Assembly: GCA_009691685.1 (NCBI GenBank)
Contig: SIAU01000008.1
Location: forward strand, 1-47,368
Origin: Opitutales bacterium
GTDB taxonomy: Bacteria > Verrucomicrobiota > Verrucomicrobiia > Opitutales > UBA953
Direction: 5' to 3'
DNA: 47,368 nt
Shown here: in pieces, positions 26,588 to 34,946 of the stretch
Layout: the number at the start of each line of letters is the position of its first letter
How positions within the stretch are numbered: the first letter of the stretch is position 1
The notes under the pieces: model-generated
What the model saw: the letters and a program-made list of their open reading frames with translations, nothing else
Told to the model about the DNA's origin: nothing
Database searches by the model: none
Position numbers and translations under genes: made by a program

Positions 26588-29545
26588 ATGCAAATTGATA
26601 AACTCATTGCACGGATTCGCGGACAACTCGAAATTGGCACGCCCGACCTCGAAGCGCGGACCTTAGCGAGTGAGTACTCCGCACTTTGCCAACGTGCCCG
26701 TGAGCGTCTCGAGCAATGCAATACCCTGATTCGCAATGGTAATGATTATGCAGCTTTTCAAATCGCCGAAACTGAACCCGACCTCTTGACGCTGGGCAGT
26801 CAACTGAGTTTTGCCGATTCCGAACGGTGGCATACCCTCTGTCGTGAGCGCGGACTCCCCTCCGGTTTCATTCTCGATGAACAACATATTTTAGCGGTCG
26901 AAGGTTTATACGGGAAATCCATCGGGGAAAACCATCAGCTCTATCGCGAATACCGTGAAGCCATGCGCACCCACGATGAAGATCGTGCCCTCAACGTCCT
27001 CCGCTCGATCGTCAGAATTAATCCCGAAGACCCGACCGCTCGCTCAGAGTTGATTCGCCTATCCGCCAAGTTTATTCGCGAGTCGCTCCATCACTTAGAT
27101 AAATTATTGGACGAAGATAAAGATGATGAAGCGATTCACTTGATGGGGCAAATGGAACGCTTTGGTGATGATGACTTAAATTCCAAACCGGAGTGGATTA
27201 ATGCACTCAATCGCCGCATCACGATTTTACGTCAGAAAGCATCTCAACAAATCCCCGCACTCATCAAAGAAGCGGAGTCCGCGAAAAGTAATCAACTCTG
27301 GGAATCATGCATTCATTCTTTAGCAAAAATTAGAACACTCGAGCGCGACCACCAACTCAGCCTCTCCGAGAATATTCAATCCTCCATTAAAAGTCTCGAA
27401 AATTGGGCGGGGGAACTGGCGACTGCTCACGAAGCCGAAGCCACGATAAAATCCAACACCCAGCAACTCGTGACGCAGTGGGAAAATCTTTCGGAAAGTA
27501 TTCAAAAGGGCAACTCGCCCGTCTTTTTAATCTCTAGTCTAAATGACTGGCTGGAACGGGCGAAAAATTTTACGGAAAGTCTGCCGACCGGCTTAATTGA
27601 TAAAGTTAATTCCGCGCTGAAATTAACGCGGGCCCGCCTCACTCGTCGCTACGCCCTCTTAATTTCTACCTGGATCGCTGGTTTTCTTATTCTCGTAGGC
27701 ACACTCTTCTACGGCTATCGCACTCAGGAATTAAAATCGGAGGCCCGGCGGAACTTCCAAGAAATTCAATCTCTGCTCGAAGCCTGGGACACCGAAACCG
27801 CCGCCCGGAAACTGGCTAGCGACAATAATAGTATGCTCAGCGAGAAAAGTTTAGAATTCGTAGAGGCGCACACGGAAATTAAAAAAGAGATTCAAAAACA
27901 ACGCGAAAGTATCACTACCCTCCGTACTGAAGCGAGTTACCTCCAACAAGCCTTCCAATCGGGCATCACTCTTTCAAACTACGCGGAAGTTAATATTCAT
28001 GCCAAGGCCTACATCCAAGCCATCACGCAAGTGGGACCCAAGGCTGCCGAAGATTTAAAGAAACTATGTCCCGACCCAGCTCTGATTCTTTCGAGCTGCC
28101 AAAAAATCACGGAGGAAAGTCGGACGCAATTATTCAATCTACGCATCCAACTTAAGAAATCTCTCGGGAGTAACGAAAAAATTTCGGATTTACCGAATGC
28201 GCTTAATACCATTGAGAAAATTCGTCCACTCATTCTCAGTCTCTCGGTTGCGGGCGTGAAAGACCTCGATGAAGCGAATGCCGAAATTGATCGAGCGAAC
28301 ATCCGAATTGAAAGTGAGAACCACGCCCTCTCCCAACTGCAGAGCCTCACCCAGGCCACCGATCTCAAAGTCTATCTCAGCGCCCTGGGTTCAATGATCA
28401 AAAATAATACGACGAGCTCCCCCTTAAGTAAGCGTGCACAAAATATCATTAATCATTCACCCAAGATTCTCACTCTGCCCCGCTCTGTTTTAGCACCTCA
28501 CATCGGCGCCATGTGGGATAATATTCCCAATACAGATTCCTCCGGACTATTTCAACCGTCTCAACTCACGCCCTATGAGTCGAATATTGTGCAAGCTTTA
28601 GCGGATAATCGCACCGCCCTATCGATGCGCCGATATTATGTGCGCCAAAACTCCTCCGAGGGGATTAAAAAAATACGTTCGGTGGTGATCTCCGGCGAAC
28701 TTGAGATACAACGCAAAGGCTTCAACGGCGGCATTGAATATGAAATCACTGGCAAAGAATTAAATCGGGACGGTGAATTCATCGACTCTTCCTGGAGTCG
28801 CCGAGAATTCCGAACCGAAAAAGGTGAATTCATCTCGAAGGGCGAGGACCTTGTTGAAGAAACCCCTCTGGGTGAACTTGATTACCTCCGACAGTTCAAT
28901 CGCTTCTTCGAAGTTAAAAATGGTCAACTCTCCGAACCCATCATTCGTAAACTCGATTTAGTGCGTCGCAGCCCAGCTCCATTCTTCGAATTACGTGCCT
29001 ATCAGCTACAAGAACTTTTTAAAGTCGCCAATCAACGTCCAGAAATCTGGGGCATCATGTATTCACCTTCGGCCCAACGCGACGCAGAGCAACTTCGCCG
29101 TATCACCCAAAACTCAATTAATGCGCACGACTTCCTGTTTAAAGAAAAATGGGCCGATGCCCTCGGTGATTTAAAATCCATTCTTCTTCGTCAGGATGGT
29201 TGCACCTACGCTGAAGAAGCGCGTTTTTGGCGAAGTCTCTTAGCAACGCTCCGCACCCAAAAAATGATTTATGTCGGCTTCCAGTCCGCTGATGGCGAAG
29301 CGATTCTGCGCGAGAAACTTTCCGACACCCTCATTTTCGGTATCGATAACGAAGGTAAGGCTAATGTGATTTATCGCGTCGATACCGATGGAAACCGCAC
29401 CCGGATCAACGAGCCCTCACCCCTCTCGCCTCTTTTACGCCTCTCCACCACGGTCACCGAAGCCGCGCGATCTTCCAAAATCCCTGCGAACCTCAATCCA
29501 CCCGAAGGAGGCTGGGAAGTCATCCTCCTCGGCCGTGATTTATAA
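26588..29545 (+). CDS. Large coiled-coil membrane protein of unknown function
   Basis: The 985 residues have no recognised catalytic motif. Residues 1-350 are almost wholly helical with repeat-like spacing (possibly TPR- or HEAT-like). One strong membrane helix lies at about 356-378, followed by long Glu/Lys/Gln-rich coiled-coil segments to about 620 and a C-terminal mixed region with FELRAYQLQELF and TDGNRTRI. The single central helix suggests two large domains on opposite sides of the inner membrane. It begins 5 bp after the GAP1-like gene and ends 3 bp before the GYF-like gene, so it belongs to the operon and may be its scaffold. Confidence 0.6.
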   Translation: MQIDKLIARIRGQLEIGTPDLEARTLASEYSALCQRARERLEQCNTLIRNGNDYAAFQIAETEPDLLTLGSQLSFADSERWHTLCRERGLPSGFILDEQHILAVEGLYGKSIGENHQLYREYREAMRTHDEDRALNVLRSIVRINPEDPTARSELIRLSAKFIRESLHHLDKLLDEDKDDEAIHLMGQMERFGDDDLNSKPEWINALNRRITILRQKASQQIPALIKEAESAKSNQLWESCIHSLAKIRTLERDHQLSLSENIQSSIKSLENWAGELATAHEAEATIKSNTQQLVTQWENLSESIQKGNSPVFLISSLNDWLERAKNFTESLPTGLIDKVNSALKLTRARLTRRYALLISTWIAGFLILVGTLFYGYRTQELKSEARRNFQEIQSLLEAWDTETAARKLASDNNSMLSEKSLEFVEAHTEIKKEIQKQRESITTLRTEASYLQQAFQSGITLSNYAEVNIHAKAYIQAITQVGPKAAEDLKKLCPDPALILSSCQKITEESRTQLFNLRIQLKKSLGSNEKISDLPNALNTIEKIRPLILSLSVAGVKDLDEANAEIDRANIRIESENHALSQLQSLTQATDLKVYLSALGSMIKNNTTSSPLSKRAQNIINHSPKILTLPRSVLAPHIGAMWDNIPNTDSSGLFQPSQLTPYESNIVQALADNRTALSMRRYYVRQNSSEGIKKIRSVVISGELEIQRKGFNGGIEYEITGKELNRDGEFIDSSWSRREFRTEKGEFISKGEDLVEETPLGELDYLRQFNRFFEVKNGQLSEPIIRKLDLVRRSPAPFFELRAYQLQELFKVANQRPEIWGIMYSPSAQRDAEQLRRITQNSINAHDFLFKEKWADALGDLKSILLRQDGCTYAEEARFWRSLLATLRTQKMIYVGFQSADGEAILREKLSDTLIFGIDNEGKANVIYRVDTDGNRTRINEPSPLSPLLRLSTTVTEAARSSKIPANLNPPEGGWEVILLGRDL

Positions 29546-29548
29546 ACG

Positions 29549-30151
29549 ATGAGTAAACAATCCACATTTCGTCTACGCTGGAAAGGTGCCATTTCCGAAC
29601 CACTCTCCTTAGGTCAGATTAGCGATAAATTACGTTCCGGTGAAATTAGTTTAATCCATAACATCGAAGTCGAAGGCTCATGGATAACCATTCGCGAGTA
29701 CTTCCGCACCCTCGGCCTGAGTCGCTCGCCCATCACCACCGCCACCCAAATCAAAAATCAGGAATCCGGCGGCAACCCTCCCGAAATAAAAGCGTCCGAG
29801 ACGAATCATACAAATAATCAGCCAAACCTCGAACACCTTGTACGCATGGGCTACCTCTGGTGTGGCTCCACTTTTATTTTCCCACTTTTATTTTCCCTCA
29901 TCGTACCCATATTAGAATTTTTAACTAAGGAGACTTTTCCGTTCTCCTCCCGTTTTGTGCTTCTGGCCTTTGGAACCCTTGCGGGGTGTGGACTTCCCTA
30001 CTTATCCATCCGATACCTTAACGCTTATATTCAAGACCACGGACTGAGCGATATCGTCAAAGATCAGCAAAAACTTTACGTTACCCTCGCCACGGCCAGT
30101 GCCCTCGTTTGGCTCATAGTTTTCTGGATTTTAGCAGGGACCAAGGCCTAA
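29549..30151 (+). CDS. GYF-like domain membrane protein
   Basis: The protein has 200 residues. The first 55 resemble the bacterial GYF_2 module: a short beta-hairpin, then LSLGQISDKLRSGEISLIHNIEVEGSWITIREY, the usual L..L...G.I....v...W..i pattern. Such modules are thought to bind proline-rich or other peptide ligands. A polar linker leads to three membrane helices (about 102-126, 133-158 and 177-197). It starts 3 bp after the coiled-coil gene and ends the operon. A second GYF-type protein is encoded near 41 kb. Confidence 0.6.
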   Translation: MSKQSTFRLRWKGAISEPLSLGQISDKLRSGEISLIHNIEVEGSWITIREYFRTLGLSRSPITTATQIKNQESGGNPPEIKASETNHTNNQPNLEHLVRMGYLWCGSTFIFPLLFSLIVPILEFLTKETFPFSSRFVLLAFGTLAGCGLPYLSIRYLNAYIQDHGLSDIVKDQQKLYVTLATASALVWLIVFWILAGTKA

Positions 30152-30164
30152 TTCTTCAATCCGC

Positions 30165-30196
30165 TTGACGCATTGAGACGACCTGATTGAGATACT
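30165..30196 (+). promoter_or_regulatory. Possible tRNA-Met promoter
   Basis: TTGACG (30165-30170) lies upstream of GATACT (30191-30196), the same -10 as the tmRNA promoter, but with a 20-bp spacer, longer than optimal. Transcription would begin about 8 nt before the mature tRNA. TTCCGGT before and ACCGGAA after the tRNA could pair in the precursor. Confidence 0.35.
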
Positions 30197-30210
30197 TTCT
30201 TCCGGTTTTC

Positions 30211-30287
30211 GGTAGCGTAGCTCAGATGGTTAGAGCGCGGGACTCATAAGCCTGAGGTCGGCAGTTCAATTCTGCCCGCTACCACCA
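30211..30287 (+). tRNA. tRNA-Met (anticodon CAU)
   Basis: A full cloverleaf can be drawn: acceptor GGTAGCG/CGCTACC, D-stem GCTC/GAGC, anticodon loop CTCATAA with CAT at 30245-30247, T-arm GGCAG-TTCAATT-CTGCC, and an encoded ACCA end. The perfect 1-72 pairing argues against the initiator. It is probably elongator Met; a CAU tRNA-Ile modified to lysidine is possible. The anticodon stem CGGGA/GCCTG contains one G-T pair and an A-G mismatch next to the loop. Confidence 0.93.
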
Positions 30288-30298
30288 CCGGAAATTTA

Positions 30299-30802
30299 TT
30301 ATTTAATAATCGAGCCTACGGGGATGTCTAAGCCATCGCGCCAGAGGGATTCCATACTGTAACTCTCACGGACGTCGGGGCGGAAAATATGCACGAGAAC
30401 GTCAAAGCCATCGACCACGGTCCAACCGCTTTCCCGTTGTGATTCCGTTCCGCGGGCGGGTGAGCCGACTTCATCCAAAGCTTTTTCAACTTCGATACGC
30501 AAGGCACGCAAATGCGGATCGGATGTACCCGTCGCAATGACCATGTAATCAGCGACGGACGAAAGTTGACCTAACTCTAAGACGCGAATCGACTCTGCTT
30601 TTTTGTCATCGAGCGCTCTGATAATCGCAATGACGTGTGCTGGAATTTTCGAAGCGACTTTTTGGGCCACGGGCTTGACTGACTCCGAACGGGTCTTCGC
30701 CTTACTCACCGCAGGCTTTTTAATAATTTTACGACGTAATGGTTTGGGTGCTGCTTTGGATTTTAAGGCAGGTTTAAATTTTTTCTTTTTAGGGGCGGGC
30801 AT
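30299..30802 (-). CDS. rsfS: Ribosomal silencing factor RsfS
   Basis: RsfS binds ribosomal protein uL14 and blocks subunit joining when nutrients are low. The core domain (from about residue 60) has SSVADYMVIATGTSDPHLRAL and GWTVVDGFDVLVHIF, both typical. The first 50 residues are an unusual Lys/Pro/Ala-rich extension that could bind RNA. ATG at 30802 follows the nadD stop by one base and gives 167 residues. An ATG at 30829 and a TTG further up also exist in frame. Pairing of nadD with rsfS is a common arrangement in bacteria. Confidence 0.9.
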   Translation of the reverse strand: MPAPKKKKFKPALKSKAAPKPLRRKIIKKPAVSKAKTRSESVKPVAQKVASKIPAHVIAIIRALDDKKAESIRVLELGQLSSVADYMVIATGTSDPHLRALRIEVEKALDEVGSPARGTESQRESGWTVVDGFDVLVHIFRPDVRESYSMESLWRDGLDIPVGSIIK

Positions 30803-30803
30803 G

Positions 30804-31394
30804 TTAGGATTGATAAAGTGAATGCTCATCGATGTAGGCACGTACCGACTTGGGCAAGCCGTTTCCAAAGGGCTTTCGTTCCTTTAACGACAAACGCAAT
30901 GCCGTGGATGAAACCTTCACCGGAGGTGCCTTCAAAATGGTGACTTTTACTTTGTTTGCAATCGACCGAGGTGGCTCCGTCGAAATGTCGTCCCGACTCA
31001 AAACCGCAAATTCGACGTAACGGCCCAGTTCCTCCACGTCTTTCCATCGATCGAGCCGAGCTAATTGATCGGCACCAATAATCCACACGCGGCGAGAGTT
31101 CGGAAAATCCTTGGCAAGTTCTCGTGCCGTATCGACCGACCAACACACGCCCTCGCGACGAACTTCGCGGTCATCAATGACCGCCCATGGACAAGGTTCA
31201 AAGGCGAGTCGCGACATCGCCAAGCGATCTGCCGCCGAGGCCAAGGGTAAAGCCGCACGTAATGGCGCCAGGCCTGCAGGAATAATTCTGACCTGATCAA
31301 GAGAAAGTTGACGCCATGCAGCCGTCGCCGCCGCCACATGCCCAGCATGCGGAGGATCGAAAGTACCTCCCAATATGCCAAATGAGGCTGACAT
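30804..31394 (-). CDS. nadD: Nicotinate-nucleotide adenylyltransferase
   Basis: It joins nicotinate mononucleotide and ATP to make deamido-NAD, a step in NAD synthesis. GGTFDPPHAGH near the N-terminus holds the H-x-G-H nucleotidyltransferase motif (His16, His19), WIIGADQLARL is the conserved central block and VSSTALR the ISSTxIR-type signature. ATG at 31394 puts the motif at the normal distance; a TTG 60 bases upstream was rejected. 196 residues is usual. It diverges from lpxI, with 81 bp between starts. Confidence 0.93.
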   Translation of the reverse strand: MSASFGILGGTFDPPHAGHVAAATAAWRQLSLDQVRIIPAGLAPLRAALPLASAADRLAMSRLAFEPCPWAVIDDREVRREGVCWSVDTARELAKDFPNSRRVWIIGADQLARLDRWKDVEELGRYVEFAVLSRDDISTEPPRSIANKVKVTILKAPPVKVSSTALRLSLKERKPFGNGLPKSVRAYIDEHSLYQS

Positions 31395-31475
31395 ACCGCC
31401 ATACTTGCAGACTTGAGCCCTCTGGCAATCCAAAGCAGGCTTGAGCCCAGCCAAATACCGAGAAACACTCCACCC

Positions 31476-32330
31476 ATGGCCGTTGCCACAAAATTTTTAC
31501 CTGCAGGGTTTGACCTTAAAAAACCCATCGCCGTCATCGCTGGTCAAGGACGCTACCCCGCTCTCCTCATCGAATCAGCCCGCGCCCAAGGTGCCAACAT
31601 CAAGCTTCTCTCATTTGAACAAGAAACGGATCCGAAATTAATTGAGACATTTTCTGCACAGGATCATCGCTCTATCACCGTCGGAAAATTAGGACAACTC
31701 CTCGACGCCTTAAAAGAGGTCGGCGCGGCGGGCGCAGTGATGGCCGGACAAATCACCCCGCGAAAACTTTTTTCGGGAATGATTCCTGATTTAAAATTAG
31801 TCGCCCTCTTTGCTAAATTAAAAGAGAGAAACGCTGAAACTATTTTTGGTGCGATTACTGAAGAAATTGAAAACCTTGGTATCACGATGCTTGATGCGCG
31901 TGTCTTCTTGGATGAACACCTCGTCTCGACGGGTTGCCTGACGGGCTGGTCCTGCGGTGTTTCCGACACGGAATTAGAATTTGGCACACGCATGGCCCGA
32001 GAAATGGCGCGTCTTGATATCGGCCAATCGGTCGTTACCGCCAAAGGCACCGTCATCGCCGTCGAAGCTTTCGAGGGCACGGATCAAATGCTTCAGCGCT
32101 GCACACAGACCGGCGGAAAAGAAATGCTTTTAATTAAGACTAGTAAGCACGCTCAAGATTTCCGCTTCGATGTCCCCTGCTTTGGAATCCAAACTTTAGA
32201 AAGTATGGCCAAGGGTGGCGTACAAAAAGCTGCGCTCGAAGTCGATAGCGTCATTCTCATCGATCGCCCCGCCGTCATTGCTCACGCTAAAAAACTAGGC
32301 ATTGATATTGTCGGCTTTCCGAAAAAATAA
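31476..32330 (+). CDS. lpxI: UDP-2,3-diacylglucosamine pyrophosphatase LpxI
   Basis: It hydrolyses UDP-2,3-diacylglucosamine to lipid X in lipid A synthesis and is the replacement for LpxH in many non-enteric Gram-negatives. IAVIAGQGRYPALL at the N-terminus, then GAAGAVMAGQITP, and the C-terminal half with ITMLDARVFLDEHL, VTAKGTVIAVEAFEGTD and FDVPCFGIQTLE are characteristic blocks (DUF1009). 284 residues from ATG at 31476 fits; a TTG at 31413 would add 21 unlikely residues. It indicates an outer membrane with lipid A. Confidence 0.92.
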   Translation: MAVATKFLPAGFDLKKPIAVIAGQGRYPALLIESARAQGANIKLLSFEQETDPKLIETFSAQDHRSITVGKLGQLLDALKEVGAAGAVMAGQITPRKLFSGMIPDLKLVALFAKLKERNAETIFGAITEEIENLGITMLDARVFLDEHLVSTGCLTGWSCGVSDTELEFGTRMAREMARLDIGQSVVTAKGTVIAVEAFEGTDQMLQRCTQTGGKEMLLIKTSKHAQDFRFDVPCFGIQTLESMAKGGVQKAALEVDSVILIDRPAVIAHAKKLGIDIVGFPKK

Positions 32331-32332
32331 TT

Positions 32333-32596
32333 TTAGCCGTCAAAAAAATTCCAGGCGAGAATCGACTCGGCCAGAATCCAGCCAGCAATTAACGCGAAAA
32401 CTAAAATAAAGAATCTGCGATAGCGGACCCAAAAGCGCGAAGGCTCTTGGGGCGTTTGGACATAGCCCTGGGAATCGAAAAATCTTTTAAGCATCGCCCA
32501 AAATGAGAAAATTTTTCCCGTATCGAGCGTTTGATGACGATACCCCATCGGCCGATAATCTTTGGGTTTAAACCTCTTAAAAAGGTTGAATAGCAT
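32333..32596 (-). CDS. Small single-helix membrane protein, unknown function
   Basis: The protein has 87 residues: a basic, aromatic-rich N-terminal part of about 58 residues, then one membrane helix (about 60-84, FFILVFALIAGWILAE). No family is recognised. It is convergent with lpxI (2 bp between stops) and divergent from panB. The reading frame has an ATG and a plausible composition, but evidence that it is expressed is limited. Confidence 0.5.
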   Translation of the reverse strand: MLFNLFKRFKPKDYRPMGYRHQTLDTGKIFSFWAMLKRFFDSQGYVQTPQEPSRFWVRYRRFFILVFALIAGWILAESILAWNFFDG

Positions 32597-32660
32597 ATTC
32601 TGACCCTAAAGCCCTCTCTGACGCTTTACAAGCGACACCTCTAAGCCTTATGACATCCCT

Positions 32661-33431
32661 GTGAAGTCCACCACCCGGTCCATTCGCGCACTCAAAGGCA
32701 CCCGTCCCATCGTATGCCTCACCGCCTATGATGCGATAACTGCACGAATTGCAGACCAAGCCGGCGTTGACCTCATCCTCGTCGGTGATTCCTTAGGGAA
32801 CACCGTTCTCGGCATGGAAGACACGGTCGGCGTCACCCTCGAGATGATGGTCCACCACACGGCCGCCGTGGTTCGCACTAAACCATCCGCCCTCGTCATC
32901 GCCGATCTTCCCTTCGCCCTCGCGCACGAGCCTTTTCCAAAACTTCTTAAATCCTGCCGCGCGCTCATGCAAAATGGTGGAGCTCATGGAATAAAAATTG
33001 AAGGCGGTGCGACACTCGCTGTTTCTATTCTCAAATTAGTCGATGCCGGAATTCCCGTCATGGGTCACGTCGGTCTCATGCCTCAACGCGTTCACTCGAC
33101 CGGTTACAAACGCCGCGGATTAAATCCTGCCGACCAACAAAAAATATTAATCGATGCCCAATCCGTCGCCGCTGCGGGTGCCTTTAGTATCGTGATTGAA
33201 TGTGTGGATGAAAAATTCTCTCAGCAACTGACTGAGTCTCTCGAAATTCCCACGATTGGCATCGGCTCAGGCAATGGATGCGATGGACAGATCCTCGTCA
33301 TTCATGATTTACTCGGACTCACCTCCAACCCTCCTCCCTTTGTTAAACCCGAAGCTCAGTTACACCGCGACGCTGTTGCCGCCGTTCAACGCTGGGCTAA
33401 AAAAGTACGTAAACCAGGAATAAAAAAATGA
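32661..33431 (+). CDS. panB: 3-methyl-2-oxobutanoate hydroxymethyltransferase
   Basis: PanB makes ketopantoate from alpha-ketoisovalerate and methylene-tetrahydrofolate, the first step of pantothenate synthesis. CLTAYDAITARIAD, ILVGDSLGN (Mg-binding Asp), GAHGIKIEGG, GHVGLMPQ, and TIGIGSGNGCDGQILV are all family blocks. The start is GTG at 32661; a nearby ATG at 32650 leads straight to a stop. The 256 residues are close to the usual 263. The stop overlaps the start of gpsA (ATGA). panC is not in the window. Confidence 0.94.
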   Translation: MKSTTRSIRALKGTRPIVCLTAYDAITARIADQAGVDLILVGDSLGNTVLGMEDTVGVTLEMMVHHTAAVVRTKPSALVIADLPFALAHEPFPKLLKSCRALMQNGGAHGIKIEGGATLAVSILKLVDAGIPVMGHVGLMPQRVHSTGYKRRGLNPADQQKILIDAQSVAAAGAFSIVIECVDEKFSQQLTESLEIPTIGIGSGNGCDGQILVIHDLLGLTSNPPPFVKPEAQLHRDAVAAVQRWAKKVRKPGIKK

Positions 33432-34432
33432 ACTGCGTCGTCTTTGGTGCCGGTGCGTGGGGCACCGCCTTTAGTTTACACTTAAGTCGTCAAGGCCACA
33501 CCGTGACGCTTGTGCCTCGTCGTATCGAGCAAGCCCTCGAGCTCGCAACGACCCGTGAAAATAAAGATTACTTGGCCGGACATAAATTACCTCTCTCCAT
33601 TCAAATCGGACTCGAAGCTGTACCCGCGTTAATGGATGCGGACATCGTATTCCTCGCCTACCCTTCCAAAGGTCTCGCGGATTTACTCAAACAAATCGGC
33701 CCATCTATTAAATCATCGGAAACCGTGAAGATGGTAGTTTCACTCACTAAGGGACTTGATCAAAAAACTTTAGAGCGTCCGTGCGAACAGATGTCACACG
33801 CCTTCGGAAAAATTCCTGTCGGCACGCTCAACGGACCGAGCAACGCCCAAGAAGTCGCGCGCGCCCAGCCAACCGCGATGGTTCTCGCCTCCAATGCCAA
33901 TGAAAAAACTTTGAGCGAAGTCCAAGCCGCCATCAGCGGACCTTCTCTTCGCACTTACACTTCAACGGATATCGCTGGTGTCGAAATCGGTGGTACTTTG
34001 AAAAACGTCTACGCCCTCGGTGCCGGATTATGCGATGGCTTGAAACTCGGCGATAATGCCAAAGCCGCCTTTCTGACCCGCGCGCTCCAAGAAATGATGC
34101 GCGTGGGCCAAGCGCTCGGCGGTAAAAGCGAAACTTTCCTCGGACTCAGTGGCGTGGGCGATCTCATGGCCACCGCCCACGGTTCCTGGAGTCGTAACCG
34201 CGCCCTCGGTGAAGCCATCGCTCGCAATGCTCCGCAGGCTTTGGCCGAACTCGCCTCCCGTCGTGATGCCGTTGAAGGCCATCGCGCCACCGAAACGGTC
34301 AGCCGCTTAGCGAAGTCACGTAACGTTGACGCTCCGATTTTATTTTGTTTAAATAAAATTCTCTTTGAAGGTCTCGATGCTCGTGCTGGCGTCACCGCGC
34401 TCATGACTCGCGATCTCAAATCTGAAATATGA
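33428..34432 (+). CDS. gpsA: Glycerol-3-phosphate dehydrogenase [NAD(P)+]
   Basis: It reduces dihydroxyacetone phosphate to sn-glycerol-3-phosphate for phospholipid synthesis. GAGAWGTAFS (7-16) binds the dinucleotide, the lysine in SLTKGLD and the lysine in GGTLKNVYALGAGLCDGL are the substrate-site residues, and GLSGVGDLMAT completes the set. The 334 residues match the family. It overlaps panB upstream and the SET gene downstream by 4 bp each, indicating one coupled transcript. Confidence 0.95.
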   Translation: MNCVVFGAGAWGTAFSLHLSRQGHTVTLVPRRIEQALELATTRENKDYLAGHKLPLSIQIGLEAVPALMDADIVFLAYPSKGLADLLKQIGPSIKSSETVKMVVSLTKGLDQKTLERPCEQMSHAFGKIPVGTLNGPSNAQEVARAQPTAMVLASNANEKTLSEVQAAISGPSLRTYTSTDIAGVEIGGTLKNVYALGAGLCDGLKLGDNAKAAFLTRALQEMMRVGQALGGKSETFLGLSGVGDLMATAHGSWSRNRALGEAIARNAPQALAELASRRDAVEGHRATETVSRLAKSRNVDAPILFCLNKILFEGLDARAGVTALMTRDLKSEI

Positions 34433-34893
34433 GTACCTGGGACGTCACCACACGCCCCTCAGCTATTTCGGGTCAAGGTCTCTTCGCCACCCGTGCCTTT
34501 TATCCAAGCGAAATAATCGTACCGTACTTGGGAAAAGTTCTGACCTCTCGACCGGTAAAATCTTCGGAGTCATCCGCTACTTACATTTTAGAAATAAAAC
34601 CCGGACGCTGGATTGATGGATCCGACACCGAAAATCCCGCTCGTTCAGCGAACCACTCGTGTGAACCCACCGCCGAACTGGTGATGAATGAAACCGAAAA
34701 CTTCGCCAACCTCCGTGCGTCCTCTCATATTCTGTCGGGTGACGAAATAACCTTTGATTACGGCTTTTCGTTGTCGGAAAGCCTTTTTAACCCCTGTACA
34801 TGCGGAAAAATGAGCTGCGCCGGTAAAATCATCGCCGAACCGCTCCGCCCCGCCCTCCGTCGCCACCTGCGTTTTATCCGTCGAAGGGATTGA
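34429..34893 (+). CDS. SET-domain protein, possible lysine methyltransferase
   Basis: In 154 residues it carries the core SET motifs: SGQGLFATRAF near the N-terminus, NHSC (75-78) and GDEITFDYGF (104-113, catalytic-type Tyr111). A cysteine-rich post-SET-like end, CTCGKMSC (Cys123, 125, 130), could bind zinc with the NHSC cysteine. SET enzymes move a methyl group from S-adenosylmethionine to lysine in proteins. The substrate is unknown. It overlaps gpsA by 4 bp. The insert between SET halves is short, as in bacterial and chlamydial examples. Confidence 0.85.
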   Translation: MSTWDVTTRPSAISGQGLFATRAFYPSEIIVPYLGKVLTSRPVKSSESSATYILEIKPGRWIDGSDTENPARSANHSCEPTAELVMNETENFANLRASSHILSGDEITFDYGFSLSESLFNPCTCGKMSCAGKIIAEPLRPALRRHLRFIRRRD

Positions 34894-34946
34894 CCACTAT
34901 CCCTCCAAGCCTCACTTTTCGAACTTCTATTTATCTATACCCCTAA

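Noticed and set aside
31061-31537. 158-codon minus-strand frame overlapping nadD and lpxI
   Set aside because: It conflicts with two recognised genes and its translation has no family features.
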